From contig NZ_CP120742.1 of assembly GCF_029581275.1 (NCBI RefSeq), forward strand, positions 3,394,001-3,458,000: 64,000 nucleotides of DNA, given 5' to 3'. Each line of letters starts with the position of its first letter. Position 1 is the stretch's first letter. Origin of the DNA: Micromonospora sp. WMMD1155. Lineage in GTDB: Bacteria; Actinomycetota; Actinomycetes; Mycobacteriales; Micromonosporaceae. Below, in pieces: positions 28,221 through 36,800 of the stretch. A program made the translations under genes and the position numbers. The notes beneath the pieces are model-generated. The model did no database searches. It was not told where the DNA came from and worked only from the letters and a program-made list of their open reading frames with translations.

Positions 28221-28640
28221 ATGGCCGACCCGAGCCGCCCCCAGCCGTACCAGCCCGGTGCGGTGAGTCTCTTCTTCGTCGCCAAGGCCGGCGTCTTCGC
28301 TGCCGGGTTCTGGATCTGGCTGCTGGTCCTGGTGCTCCGCACCGGTTCCGCGACCGGTCTGCACGTGTTGGCCGCCACCGGCGCGATCACCACGACGCTT
28401 GTCGGTGTCGTGCTGGGTGCCCGGATGGCGTTGCAACACAACGCGGCCACCCGGCACGCCGAGATCAAGAAGCTGTTGGTGGACATCTCCTGGAACGCCT
28501 TCGCGGCGGCCGGCAACGCCGAGAGCGCGGGCAAGGTCGTTCCGTTCCCGACCGCCCCGGGGGACAACCATCGGTCCGGCACCGACCGGGTGTCCGTCCT
28601 CGACGGGGGCGCCCGCGACCGTAGCGACCGCCGCCGTTAG
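28221..28640 (+). CDS. Small membrane protein, hypothetical
   Basis: 139 residues with a good GAGGAG five nt before ATG. Two hydrophobic helices (~18-40 'FFVAKAGVFAAGFWIWLLVLVL' and ~45-68 'GLHVLAATGAITTTLVGVVLGARMAL'), then a polar C-terminus with 'RHAEIKKLLVDISWNAFAAAGNAESAGKVV' and a charged disordered tail. No known family is recognised. It is followed directly by the MITE-like palindromic element. Confidence 0.7.
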   Translation: MADPSRPQPYQPGAVSLFFVAKAGVFAAGFWIWLLVLVLRTGSATGLHVLAATGAITTTLVGVVLGARMALQHNAATRHAEIKKLLVDISWNAFAAAGNAESAGKVVPFPTAPGDNHRSGTDRVSVLDGGARDRSDRRR

Positions 28641-28650
28641 GGGCGTTCCC

Positions 28651-28827
28651 AGGGGCTGTTTCACAAGAGCCGGCGGGCCCGGACTACGCCCGGTGGCGTT
28701 GTGGTCGCATCCGGATACGACGCCGGTATCCGAACGCGACCGCGTCTTGCCGGATCGCCGCCCGGACTCCGCCTCGGTTCGCCCGCCCCTATGAACTCGG
28801 CTCGACCGCCCTTATGTAACAGCCCCT
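28651..28827. mobile_element. MITE-like 177-bp element with imperfect 20-bp terminal inverted repeats
   Basis: The arms AGGGGCTGTTTCACAAGAGC (28651-28670) and, read from the other end, AGGGGCTGTTACATAAGGGC (28808-28827) agree at 17 of 20 positions. The interior contains a hairpin CGGATAC/GTATCCG (28712-28732) nested in GTCGC/GCGAC (28704-28740). The 'GGGGCTGTT' end resembles termini of IS5-type elements. No ORF and no clear target duplication are seen. The right end reaches into the last codon of the methyltransferase gene, whose TAG stop (28826-28828) it partly supplies. Confidence 0.55.
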
Positions 28828-29971
28828 ACTCGCCGGAGAGCAGGGTCTCCAGCCGAGGTGTGACCTGCCACTGGTCGACCAGCTCGCGGTACTCCGCCCG
28901 CTGCGCCTCGGTCTGCCCACCACCGGTACGACGGGCACGGATCAGCAGGTTGCGCGGCGTGTGCTGGGAGTCCACGAACTCCACCACCTCGGCCCGGTAT
29001 CCGTGGACTCGCAGCAATCCGGCGCGCAGCGCGTCGGTGAGCACGTCGGCGAAGCGCTCACGCAGGATGCCCTGCCGGGTCAGCAGCTCGTACGGGGACG
29101 GGGTCGGCTGGGCGCGGAGCTGCTTCGCCAGGTCGTGGTGGCAGCACGGGGCGGCCAGCACCCAGCGGGCGTCCCATCGCACCGCGCGGGCCAGCGCCTC
29201 GTCGGTGGCGGTGTCGCAGGCGTGCAGCGCCAGCACCAGGTCGGGTGCGGGGTCGACGACGGCGTCGGCGATGGTGCCGGCCACGAAGCTGACCTGGTCG
29301 GCCCAGCCCAGCCGTTGCGCCAGCTCGGTGTTGCGCTGCCGCTGGTCCTCGCGGACGTCCACGCCGACCAGGTGCACGTCCAGCCCTCGGCCGGTCAGGT
29401 AGCGGTACGCGGCGAACGTCAGGTAGGCGTTGCCGCAGCCCAGGTCGACGACCCGCAGCGGGCCGGTCAGGTCGTCGGGCAGGGTCGCGGCCAGGGCCCG
29501 CAGGAACGCGTCCACCTGGCGGCGTTTGGCCGCCGAGCCGCCGATCTCGGCGAAGATCGGGTCGCCCGGGTCCAGCAGGTAGTCCTTGGCCCGGTCGTTT
29601 CCGCTGGGCGTGGCCGCGACGCGGGTGGTCGCGGCCCGGTGTACCTGCGCCTCGCCGGACTTGGTCACCCGCAGTTGCAGCGTCGCGTCGGCAGTCTCCA
29701 CGTGCCAGTTACCGAACGGCTCGGCCAGCAGTTCGTCGACCGCCACGGCGGCCTCCGCGCCGGGGGCGACGTTGCGGGTGTACGGGCGAGCGCCGTCCGA
29801 CGTGGCGATCTGGATGCGGGGCCCGGCCTTGAGCGTCACCGGCCGCAGTTCGGCCCGAACCACGGAGGGGCGGTGGCCACGGCGTCGTCCGGCGGCGACC
29901 GCCCGGGTCAGCGCGGGGTCGAGTAGCAGCGCCCGGACCTCGGTCAGGGCGGCGTCCAGTGGTTCCGGCAT
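28826..29971 (-). CDS. SAM-dependent methyltransferase (GSTCD/Methyltransf_32-like)
   Basis: 381 residues. A ~130-residue N-terminal region of strands precedes a class I methyltransferase domain: 'LRVVDLGCGNAYLTFAAYRYL' (motif I), 'VHLVGVDVREDQRQRNTELAQRLG', 'LVLALHACDTATDEALARAV', 'WVLAAPCCHHDLAKQL' and 'VEFVDSQHTPRNLLIRARR'. The 'HACDTATD...APCCHH' pair is the hallmark of the GSTCD-like (Methyltransf_32) family, found in RNA-modifying enzymes in other organisms. The substrate is unknown. The stop codon lies within the edge of the MITE-like element, so the natural C-terminus may have been altered. Confidence 0.85.
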   Translation of the reverse strand: MPEPLDAALTEVRALLLDPALTRAVAAGRRRGHRPSVVRAELRPVTLKAGPRIQIATSDGARPYTRNVAPGAEAAVAVDELLAEPFGNWHVETADATLQLRVTKSGEAQVHRAATTRVAATPSGNDRAKDYLLDPGDPIFAEIGGSAAKRRQVDAFLRALAATLPDDLTGPLRVVDLGCGNAYLTFAAYRYLTGRGLDVHLVGVDVREDQRQRNTELAQRLGWADQVSFVAGTIADAVVDPAPDLVLALHACDTATDEALARAVRWDARWVLAAPCCHHDLAKQLRAQPTPSPYELLTRQGILRERFADVLTDALRAGLLRVHGYRAEVVEFVDSQHTPRNLLIRARRTGGGQTEAQRAEYRELVDQWQVTPRLETLLSGE

Positions 29972-30057
29972 CGTTCCATCTTCGGCAGGCGGGGTGGGAA
30001 GGGAACATCCCCCGTACCGCGCGGGGCGGTGCGGGGGATGTCAGGTGTGGCAGTCGG

Positions 30058-31734
30058 TCAGTCGGCGGTCGCCTCGGCCGGCGTACCCGCACCGGAACCG
30101 CCACCACGGCGACGCCGGCGGCGGCGGGGCTTCGACGGCTCGCCGTCGGATGCGGCGGCCGGCTCGGTGGCACCGGGCTCGGCGGCGATCACCGTGGTCG
30201 CCTCGCCCGCGACCACCTCGCCGGCCCGGCGGCGACGCCGGCGGCGGGGGGTACGGGTGCCTTCGTCGGCGGCGTCGCCGGCGGGTGCCTCGGCGGTGGT
30301 CGCGGTGTCGGCGTCGGAGCGGCCGCGACGGCTGTCACCTCGACCACGGCGCTCGCCACGGCCCTCACCGCGACGGGAGCCCCGACCGCCGCCGTCACCC
30401 CGACGGGAGCGGGTCGTGCCACCCAGGTCCTCTTCGATCTCGGCGGCCAGCCCGGCCCGGGTGCGCTCGGCCGTGGGCAGCGTGCCGCTGACCTCGGTGG
30501 AGATGTGCAGGTCGGTGTAGAGGTGCGGCGACGTGTGGTACGTCTCCGGCGGCTCCGGCATCTCCAGACCGAGGGTCTTGTCGATGATGCGCCAGCGCGG
30601 CATGTCGTCCCAGTCGACGAAGGTCACCGCGACACCCGTCGCGCCGGCCCGGCCGGTACGACCGATCCGGTGGGTGTAGGTGTCCTGGTCTTCGGGGCAG
30701 TCGTAGTTGATCACGTGGGTGACGCCGGTGACGTCCAACCCTCGGGCCGCCACGTCGGTGGCGACCAGAATGTCGATCTTGCCGGCGCGGAAGGCGCGCA
30801 GGGCGCGCTCACGAGCACCCTGGCCGAGGTCACCGTGCACCGCGGCGACCGCGAACCCGCGGAAGTCGAGGTCCTCGGCGACCCGGTCGGCGGCCCGCTT
30901 GGTACGGGTGAAGATCATGGTCAGCCCTCGCCCCTCCGCCTGGAGGATGCGCGCCACCACCTCGACCTTGTTCATCGAGTGGGTGCGGTAGACGAGCTGC
31001 TGGGTCTGCGGCGACGGGCCGGTCTCGGCGGTGTGCCCGGCGTGGATCGTCATCGGCTGGCGCAGGAAGCGCCGGGACAGGGTGACGATCGGGTCCGGCA
31101 TGGTGGCCGAGAAGAGCATCGTCTGCCGGTCTTCCGGAAGCATCGCGAGGATCTTCTCGACGTCGTCGAGGAAGCCCAGGTCGAGCATCCGGTCGGCCTC
31201 GTCCAGGACGAGCGCGTGCACCCGGTCCAGACGGAGGTGCTTCTGCTTCTGCAGGTCCATCAACCGGCCGGGGGTGCCGACCAGGATCTCCACGCCCTTG
31301 CGCAGCGCGTCGATCTGGGGCTCGTACGCCACGCCGCCGTAGATCGGCAGCACCCGGACGCCGCGCGTCCGGCCGGCGGCGGCCAGGTCCTTGGCGACCT
31401 GGATGCCCAGCTCACGGGTGGGGACGACGACCAGCGCCTGCGGGACGCCGTCGCCTCCCTCGCCCGGCGCGAAAACCCGATCCAACAGGGGTACGCCGAA
31501 GCCGAGGGTCTTGCCGGTGCCGGTGGGGGCCTGGCCGATCAGATCGACGCCGCGCAGCGCGATCGGGATCGCGTACTCCTGGATGGCGAAGGCGCGGGTG
31601 ATGCCGGCCGCGGCCAGGGCCTCGACGGTCTCGGCACGGGCGCCGAGTGCGGCGAACGTGGGGGCCTCCGGTCGAACCGGGGCGGTGGGGGCCAGTTCCT
31701 GGCCGTCCATCAGATCTTGAGTCAACTCGCTCAT
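30058..31734 (-). CDS. DEAD-box ATP-dependent RNA helicase (RhlE-like)
   Basis: 558 residues. Q motif 'TFAALGARAETVEALAAAGITRAFAIQEYAIPIAL', Walker A 'APTGTGKT', Ib 'TPGRLMDL', DEAD box 'VLDEADRMLDLGF', 'SAT', 'ATDVAARGLDV' and 'HRIGRTGRAG'. The C-terminal ~120 residues are Arg/Gly/Glu-rich ('RRGDGGGRGSRRGEGRGERRG', '[10 protein letters not shown]'), an RNA-binding tail typical of actinobacterial RhlE/CsdA homologues. It remodels rRNA/mRNA and is often cold induced. A long ~158-nt leader is likely (-10-like box at 31899-31904), as in cold-shock helicases. MSELTQ at 31734 is the chosen start. Gene neighbours match M. tuberculosis rhlE (Rv3211). Confidence 0.93.
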   Translation of the reverse strand: MSELTQDLMDGQELAPTAPVRPEAPTFAALGARAETVEALAAAGITRAFAIQEYAIPIALRGVDLIGQAPTGTGKTLGFGVPLLDRVFAPGEGGDGVPQALVVVPTRELGIQVAKDLAAAGRTRGVRVLPIYGGVAYEPQIDALRKGVEILVGTPGRLMDLQKQKHLRLDRVHALVLDEADRMLDLGFLDDVEKILAMLPEDRQTMLFSATMPDPIVTLSRRFLRQPMTIHAGHTAETGPSPQTQQLVYRTHSMNKVEVVARILQAEGRGLTMIFTRTKRAADRVAEDLDFRGFAVAAVHGDLGQGARERALRAFRAGKIDILVATDVAARGLDVTGVTHVINYDCPEDQDTYTHRIGRTGRAGATGVAVTFVDWDDMPRWRIIDKTLGLEMPEPPETYHTSPHLYTDLHISTEVSGTLPTAERTRAGLAAEIEEDLGGTTRSRRGDGGGRGSRRGEGRGERRGRGDSRRGRSDADTATTAEAPAGDAADEGTRTPRRRRRRRAGEVVAGEATTVIAAEPGATEPAAASDGEPSKPRRRRRRRGGGSGAGTPAEATAD

Positions 31735-31898
31735 CTGGATGTGGGGGTGCCCTCTCGTGGGTGCGCCCGTCATGTCCTCAGGGCGCGTTCGGTATGACGC
31801 GGGCCACACGGTCGGCGGCAGACTGCCGAGCCGGACCGGGCCGCACGCGCGCCGCGGGCTGAGCTTCGATCAGATCGGCGCCCACGGCAACTGCTCCA

Positions 31899-31904
31899 TG
31901 CTAC
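31899..31904 (-). promoter_or_regulatory. Putative -10 box for the DEAD-box helicase gene
   Basis: On the minus strand this reads TAGCAT. No convincing -35 was found. It would give a ~158-nt untranslated leader. Confidence 0.3.
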
Positions 31905-31965
31905 CTGAACAGGCATGCCCCCGTCCCGATTCCCATCCGGCCACTCGCCACGCGGGGCAAGTAAA

Positions 31966-31981
31966 TGTGACCTACGTCACA
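31966..31981. promoter_or_regulatory. CRP/FNR-type binding site
   Basis: TGTGACCTACGTCACA is a perfect TGTGA-N6-TCACA palindrome, the consensus of E. coli CRP and of the mycobacterial Crp homologue. Its centre is ~45.5 bp upstream of the predicted leaderless start of the ferritin-like gene, close to a class II activator position. It lies in the divergent region shared with the helicase gene. Confidence 0.65.
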
Positions 31982-32006
31982 CAACTTCGGGTGTTCGGGT
32001 ACGGGG

Positions 32007-32012
32007 TAACCT
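32007..32012 (+). promoter_or_regulatory. -10 box of the ferritin-like gene (leaderless)
   Basis: TAACCT is followed by 6 nt and then the GTG start at 32019, so transcription probably begins at or next to the start codon. Confidence 0.5.
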
Positions 32013-32018
32013 GCGCTC

Positions 32019-32669
32019 GTGTCCACGCCGACCACCCCCGGTCCCGCCGTCGCCGACCTGCTGGGCCTGGTCGCCTTCGGGGAGCTGCTCGCCTTCGAAC
32101 GAATGGCCGGTGATGCCCGGCTCGCCCCCGACCTGCGCCGACGAGCCGCGCTGAACGAGATGGCCGCCGCCGAGATCGTCAACTACCGGCGTCTCGCCGA
32201 CCGCCTCGACGCGCTGGGTGTGCCGCCGGAGGCCGCGATGGCCCCCTACGTCCAGCCGCTGCAGGCGTACCACGACTCGACCGAGCCTCGGGACTGGGCG
32301 GAGGTGGTCACCAAGGCGTACGTCGGTGACGCCGTCACCGACGACTTCATCCGGGAGATCGCCGACGTGTTGGAGGAGCCGGACCGGGCACTGGTGCTCG
32401 ACGTCCTGCACGACTCCCGTTACGCCGAATTCGCCGCGACCGAGATCCGGGCGGCAGTCGCCGACGACCCGAGGGTGGCCGGTCGGCTCTCGATGTGGGC
32501 GCGGCGGCTGGTCGGCGAGGCGCTGTCCCAGGCGAGCCGCGTCGCCGCCGAGCGGGCCGCACTCACCACGCTGGTCGCGCGGGATGACCGGGTCGACGTG
32601 CCCGGGCTGTTCGGCCGGCTCACCGCCGCGCACACCACGCGGATGGCCGCCGCCGGGCTGAACAACTGA
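32019..32669 (+). CDS. Ferritin-like fold protein (MiaE-like)
   Basis: 216 residues, essentially all helical: 'VADLLGLVAFGELLAFERMAGDARLAPDLRRRAALNEMAAAEIVNYRRLADRL' contains the paired E...ExxxH-like carboxylate pattern of ferritin-like four-helix bundles, with Glu in 'FGELLAFERM' and 'NEMAAAEIV'. The second half has 'VTDDFIREIADVL' and 'WARRLVGEALSQASRVAAERAALTTLV'. Equivalent proteins in mycobacteria (Rv3210c) sit next to DUF3107 and the DEAD helicase. Some family members resemble tRNA hydroxylase MiaE, but whether it binds a di-iron centre is unknown. A CRP-like site precedes it. Confidence 0.8.
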   Translation: MSTPTTPGPAVADLLGLVAFGELLAFERMAGDARLAPDLRRRAALNEMAAAEIVNYRRLADRLDALGVPPEAAMAPYVQPLQAYHDSTEPRDWAEVVTKAYVGDAVTDDFIREIADVLEEPDRALVLDVLHDSRYAEFAATEIRAAVADDPRVAGRLSMWARRLVGEALSQASRVAAERAALTTLVARDDRVDVPGLFGRLTAAHTTRMAAAGLNN

Positions 32670-32720
32670 CCGACCGGGCGAACGGGGGGCGGGGTGGCCC
32701 TGCGGCGGTCGGGGCCGGAG

Positions 32721-32743
32721 CCGGCCCGCGGCAGGCGGGCCGG
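32721..32743. terminator. Terminator hairpin between convergent genes
   Basis: CCGGCCCGC and GCGGGCCGG form a 9-bp stem with a 5-nt loop between the ferritin-like gene and the DUF3107 gene. Confidence 0.6.
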
Positions 32744-32772
32744 ACGCCGACCTGCCGCGATGGCCGGACCGG

Positions 32773-33000
32773 TCAGCGGACGGTGAAACCGACCGCGCGG
32801 GGCGACGCCTCGGCGATCTCGACGTAGGCGACCTTCTCGACCGGAACGATGACCCGCCGGCCCTTCTCGTCGGTCAGGGAGAGCGTGCCGCCGTTGCCGG
32901 CGAAGGCGTCGGTCACGATCTGCTCGATCTCGGCCGGCGACTGCGCGCTGTCCAGTACCAGTTCGCGCGGCGCGTACTGCACGCCGATCTTGACCTCCAC
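32773..33000 (-). CDS. DUF3107 family protein
   Basis: 75 residues from GTG with GAGG five nt upstream. 'MEVKIGVQYAPRELVLDSAQSPAEIEQIV' and 'LSLTDEKGRRVIVPVEKVAYVEIAE' are the conserved DUF3107 pattern (ATP-binding-protein-annotated homologue Rv3208A/TB9.4 in M. tuberculosis). It is a small alpha/beta protein of unknown function, almost universal in actinobacteria next to a TetR regulator, as here. It is transcribed after the TetR gene on the same strand (64-nt gap). Confidence 0.9.
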   Translation of the reverse strand: MEVKIGVQYAPRELVLDSAQSPAEIEQIVTDAFAGNGGTLSLTDEKGRRVIVPVEKVAYVEIAEASPRAVGFTVR

Positions 33001-33064
33001 TGTGCCTCCTCAACTGGGGCGATGGAACCGCCCTGCGAAGGCTATCCGATCACGGGCCCGGCGG

Positions 33065-33703
33065 TCAGGCTGACTCACCTTGCAGCGGGAAGCTCGCGAT
33101 CCCCCGCCACGACAGCGCGGCCACCAACGCCTCGGCCTCGGCCTTCGGCACCTGCCGGCCGCCGGCCAGCCAGAACTGGGCGGCCGTCTCCGCCGCACCG
33201 ACCAGCCCGGAGGCGAGCAGTTCGGCGTGCGCCCGGCTCACCCCGGTGTCCGAGATGATCGTGTCGGTGATCGCCGCGATGCAGCCCTGCTCGACCCGTT
33301 CCACCCGTTGCCGCACCGCCGGGTCGTTGCGCAGGTCCGACTCGAAGACGAGCCGGAACGCCTCGCTCTCGTGGTCGACGAAGTCGAAGTACGCGCGTAC
33401 CGACGCGCTGACCCGTTCCTTGTTGTCGCTGGTGCCACGCATCGCCTCGTGCACCTTGGCGACGATGGCGTCACAGTGCGTGTCGAGCAATGCCAGGTAG
33501 AGGTCCATCTTTCCGGGAAAGTGCTGGTAAAGCACCGGCTTCGACACCCCGGCCCGCTCGGCGATGTCGTCCATCGCGGCGGCGTGGTAGCCCTGCGCGA
33601 CGAACACCTCCTGCGCCGCAGCGAGAAGCTGCTTACGACGCGCGGAGCGGGGCAGGCGGGTGGGCCGGCCAGCGGTCTGTGCACCGTTCCCCGCAGCGGT
33701 CAT
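33065..33703 (-). CDS. TetR-family transcriptional regulator (Rv3208-like)
   Basis: 212 residues from ATG with GGAGGATCCC upstream. N-terminal HTH 'RKQLLAAAQEVFVAQGYHAAAMDDIAERAGVSKPVLYQHFPGKMDLYLALLD' (~20-71), with recognition helix 'SKPVLYQHF'; the C-terminal ligand domain contains 'VRAYFDFVDHESEAFRLVFESDLRND' and 'GLVGAAETAAQFWLAGG'. Strong layout agreement with the mycobacterial Rv3208 TetR next to Rv3208A. The ligand and regulon are unknown; autoregulation and control of the DUF3107 gene are likely from adjacency. Confidence 0.92.
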   Translation of the reverse strand: MTAAGNGAQTAGRPTRLPRSARRKQLLAAAQEVFVAQGYHAAAMDDIAERAGVSKPVLYQHFPGKMDLYLALLDTHCDAIVAKVHEAMRGTSDNKERVSASVRAYFDFVDHESEAFRLVFESDLRNDPAVRQRVERVEQGCIAAITDTIISDTGVSRAHAELLASGLVGAAETAAQFWLAGGRQVPKAEAEALVAALSWRGIASFPLQGESA

Positions 33704-33849
33704 GGGATCCTCCGAGTTCTCCGTACGAGCCGGCATTTTTCCCCGACCGGCGAGGTCACCGACCACAGTCGCGGAAATGCCCCGCCGCTGTAACTTATCG
33801 CCACTCTCGGCACACGGTAGCCTCAGCGGGGGCGACCAAGGAGCGCGCG

Positions 33850-36800
33850 GTGAGTGAAACAGGGCAACCCGGAGCCGCCACCCCGGGAGAACACGGTGAC
33901 GGAGCGGGTCAGCACGACGACCCGAGCCGTCCCGTCAGTGGGTGGGCGCCTCAGGCGGGTGGGTGGCCTCGCGCCGCCGACCGTGAGGACGCCCGGGAGC
34001 AGGCGCCGCGCTGGCAGCCCGACCCGGCGTCCGGCTGGCGCACCTCCTCGAAGCGGCACGGTGACCTTCCGCCGCCGCTGGCCGAGCCGCCGGGTGACCC
34101 GGAGCCGCCGGGCCGGGTCAATGGTCATCACGCCAACGGTGTGCACCACCCGGAGGACGCCAACGGCGTCCGTCGCCCCGGTCTCGAACCGACGGTGGGC
34201 CGTCCCACACCGGTGAGCGCACCACCCGGGCTGCCCAGCGACGGGCGGTCCGAGCAGCCCAGCGACCGGCTGGTGGTGCCCGCCCAACGTCCCGCCCCTC
34301 CGGCGGAGCAGGGCGCGGGCGAGCCCGACACGGGCACCGGTCAACGGTCCGCCGATCCGACCGCCGCGCACCGCGCCCGCTGGGCCGAGCCCGGGCCACC
34401 CACCTCGGCACCGCCGGCGGTCCAGGTGCCGCCAGTGGGCACCGCCGCGTCGGGTTTCGAGGTGCCGCCCGGCTTCCACGCGCCGATCGGGGAACGCCTC
34501 GCCGCCGACGACCCGTCGGCCACGCCACGCGACTGGCGCGAACCGCTCACCCCGGAGCATCCGACCGCACCGGGACGTGCGCCCGGGCCGGTCGGGCACG
34601 CCGACGCCGCCGAGGGCCCCCACCCGGGAGACACGCACCGAGGCGGGGAGCCGCCGACGGTCGAGCCGGACTGGTCGGGGCCGAGCTGGGACCGCGGTTG
34701 GGCGCCACAGTGGTCCCGTCAGTCCGACGATCCGGACGTTCCGCCGACGCGCGACGAGTCCGCGCCGGGCTGGGTCGCCGAGCCGGTCCAGCCGTACGAG
34801 CCGGTGCGGGCCGAGTCGTCCCGCCCGTACGAGCCGGTGCGCGCCGACTCGCCGCGTGGGTACGACCCCGCCCGACCTGAGTCCGTGCCGGAGCGCCCCG
34901 CCGACCCGGCCAGCGTGCCGCCGACGGACCGCCCGTCCTGGGCCGCTCCGTCGGCTGTCCCACCTGCCGACCGTCCCCTCCGGTCAGTCGACTCGGACCC
35001 GTCCCCGACCAGCGGTCCGCCGGTGTCGTCGCCGCCCGCCGTCGAGCGCCCGAGTTGGGCCGGTGGCCCGACGGCGACCAGCGGTCCGCCGGCCGACCGG
35101 CCGTCCTGGGCCGGGTCCGGGGCGACCCGTGCGTCCCGGGCCGACCGCCCGTCCTGGGCCGCGGGAGCTGATCCGGAGCCGACCGGCGCTCCGCCGTCCC
35201 GCCCGTCCTGGGCCGGAGGGTCCGATCCGGAGCCGACCGGCGCTTCGCCGTCGCGCCCGTCCTGGGCCGGAGGGTCAGACCCGGCACCGACCAGTGCTTC
35301 GCCGTCGCGTCCGTCCTGGGCCACCAACCCGGCGTCGCCCGCCACGCCACCTCCCGCGCCGGCGGGGGCACCTCCGACGTCGGCCGACCCGCCGCCGGCT
35401 CCGGCGGGTCCACCGCTGGTGGCGGAACGCCCCTCCTGGGCCGGCGGTTCACCGAAGCCCAACCATGAGGAGCGTCCGGACTGGTCCGAGGGGCGGATTC
35501 CCGCCGCCCCGGTCGAGCGTCCGTCGTGGGCGGCGATCCAGTCGGCCACGTCGCCGCGTGGGGGTGACGACGAGACTCCCGGCAGCCCGGTCCGGCCGAC
35601 TGGGCCGTTCCGGCTGCGCCCGGCTGCGCCCGAGCCGCCCGGCCCCGTCGACTCGCAGCGCCCCTCCGCGCCGACGAACGTGCCGTCGAGCACCGACGTC
35701 AGGTCCTCCTCGTCGGGGGTGACGCCACCGTCGGCGAACGGGCCCGAACCCCGCGACCGGCCCGCCCCAGCGCCCCCCTCTTCCTACGCGGCGCGCCGAT
35801 CCGCGCCCGACCCGGCGTCGTCCGCCGACGACGACCGGCAGTCGGACCCGAAAGCGGTGCTGCCGCAGCGCGTCCCCGCAGAGCCGGACGTGCCTGTCGT
35901 GCCGGAGCCGCCAGCCGTGGACCCGCCGGCCGAAACCCCGGAACTCGCGCGCATCGCGACGCACCTTCGCCGCGACGACGAGCCGGCACCGCTGCGGGAG
36001 CGCCCCGAGGGGTTCGACGTCAACGCGATCCTGGACGCCGTTCGGGAGGTGGCGGGTGTCCGCGACGCCGCGCTGCGGCGTACCCCGGCCGGGGCGCACA
36101 GCCTGCGACTGGACCTCGCCGACGGTGCCGACCCGGCCGAGGTGAGCCGACAGGTGGCTCGGCTGCTCCAGGATCGGATGGGGCTGGCCGCCGCCCCGCA
36201 GAACGTGCCCGGCCTGCCCAGCACGCCGCCCCCGCCGGTCCGCCGTCGCGTGGCCGAGCCTCGGGTCGCCGAACGGCGTACCCCGGATTCCCAGACGCGC
36301 GACGCCGGTGCCGACCCGCGTGACGGTGAGGCCCGGGCGGCCGAGTCGACGTCGGGTGGCCGACCGTCCGGCGGTCGGGTGCAGGCCGCGCCGACGGGCC
36401 CGGAGCAGCGACCGGGCACGGAGACCTCGCGCCGCCGCCGGTCGAACGCGCCGCACCGGGGTCGCGCCACCGTCGAGGAGCCGGGTTCGGTCTCGGCCGC
36501 ACCGGCCGGTGCCGCCACCGGCAGCCCGGCGACGCTCGGCACGTCGTACTCCGGTGGTCAGGTGACCACGACGGAGTCGGCGCCGTCCCGGCCGTTGGAG
36601 ACGGGCGGCGCGCCGGGGCCGCGGGTGGTGATCGACCACGTGCAGGTCAGCACCTTCGGCCTGGACGCGAACGTGGAGGTCCGGCTGCTGGCCGGGGGCG
36701 AGAGCGCCTCCGGGTACGCGACCGGGCCGGCGGTGGACGGCTACGTGTTGCGGCTCTGCGCGGTGGCGGCGGCCGCCGCTGTCGACGAGTTGCTGCGCGG

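Noticed and set aside
28651..28827. Proven transposon with target duplication
   Set aside because: The flanks do not match as a clear direct repeat, so it is reported only as MITE-like.
28808..28827. Rho-independent terminator of the methyltransferase gene
   Set aside because: The pairing partner is 137 bp away and the interior has its own hairpin; an element-like structure explains it better.
33490..33849. 120-codon N-terminal extension of the Pro-rich repeat protein
   Set aside because: It overlaps the antisense of the TetR gene, and a good AAGGAG precedes GTG 33850.
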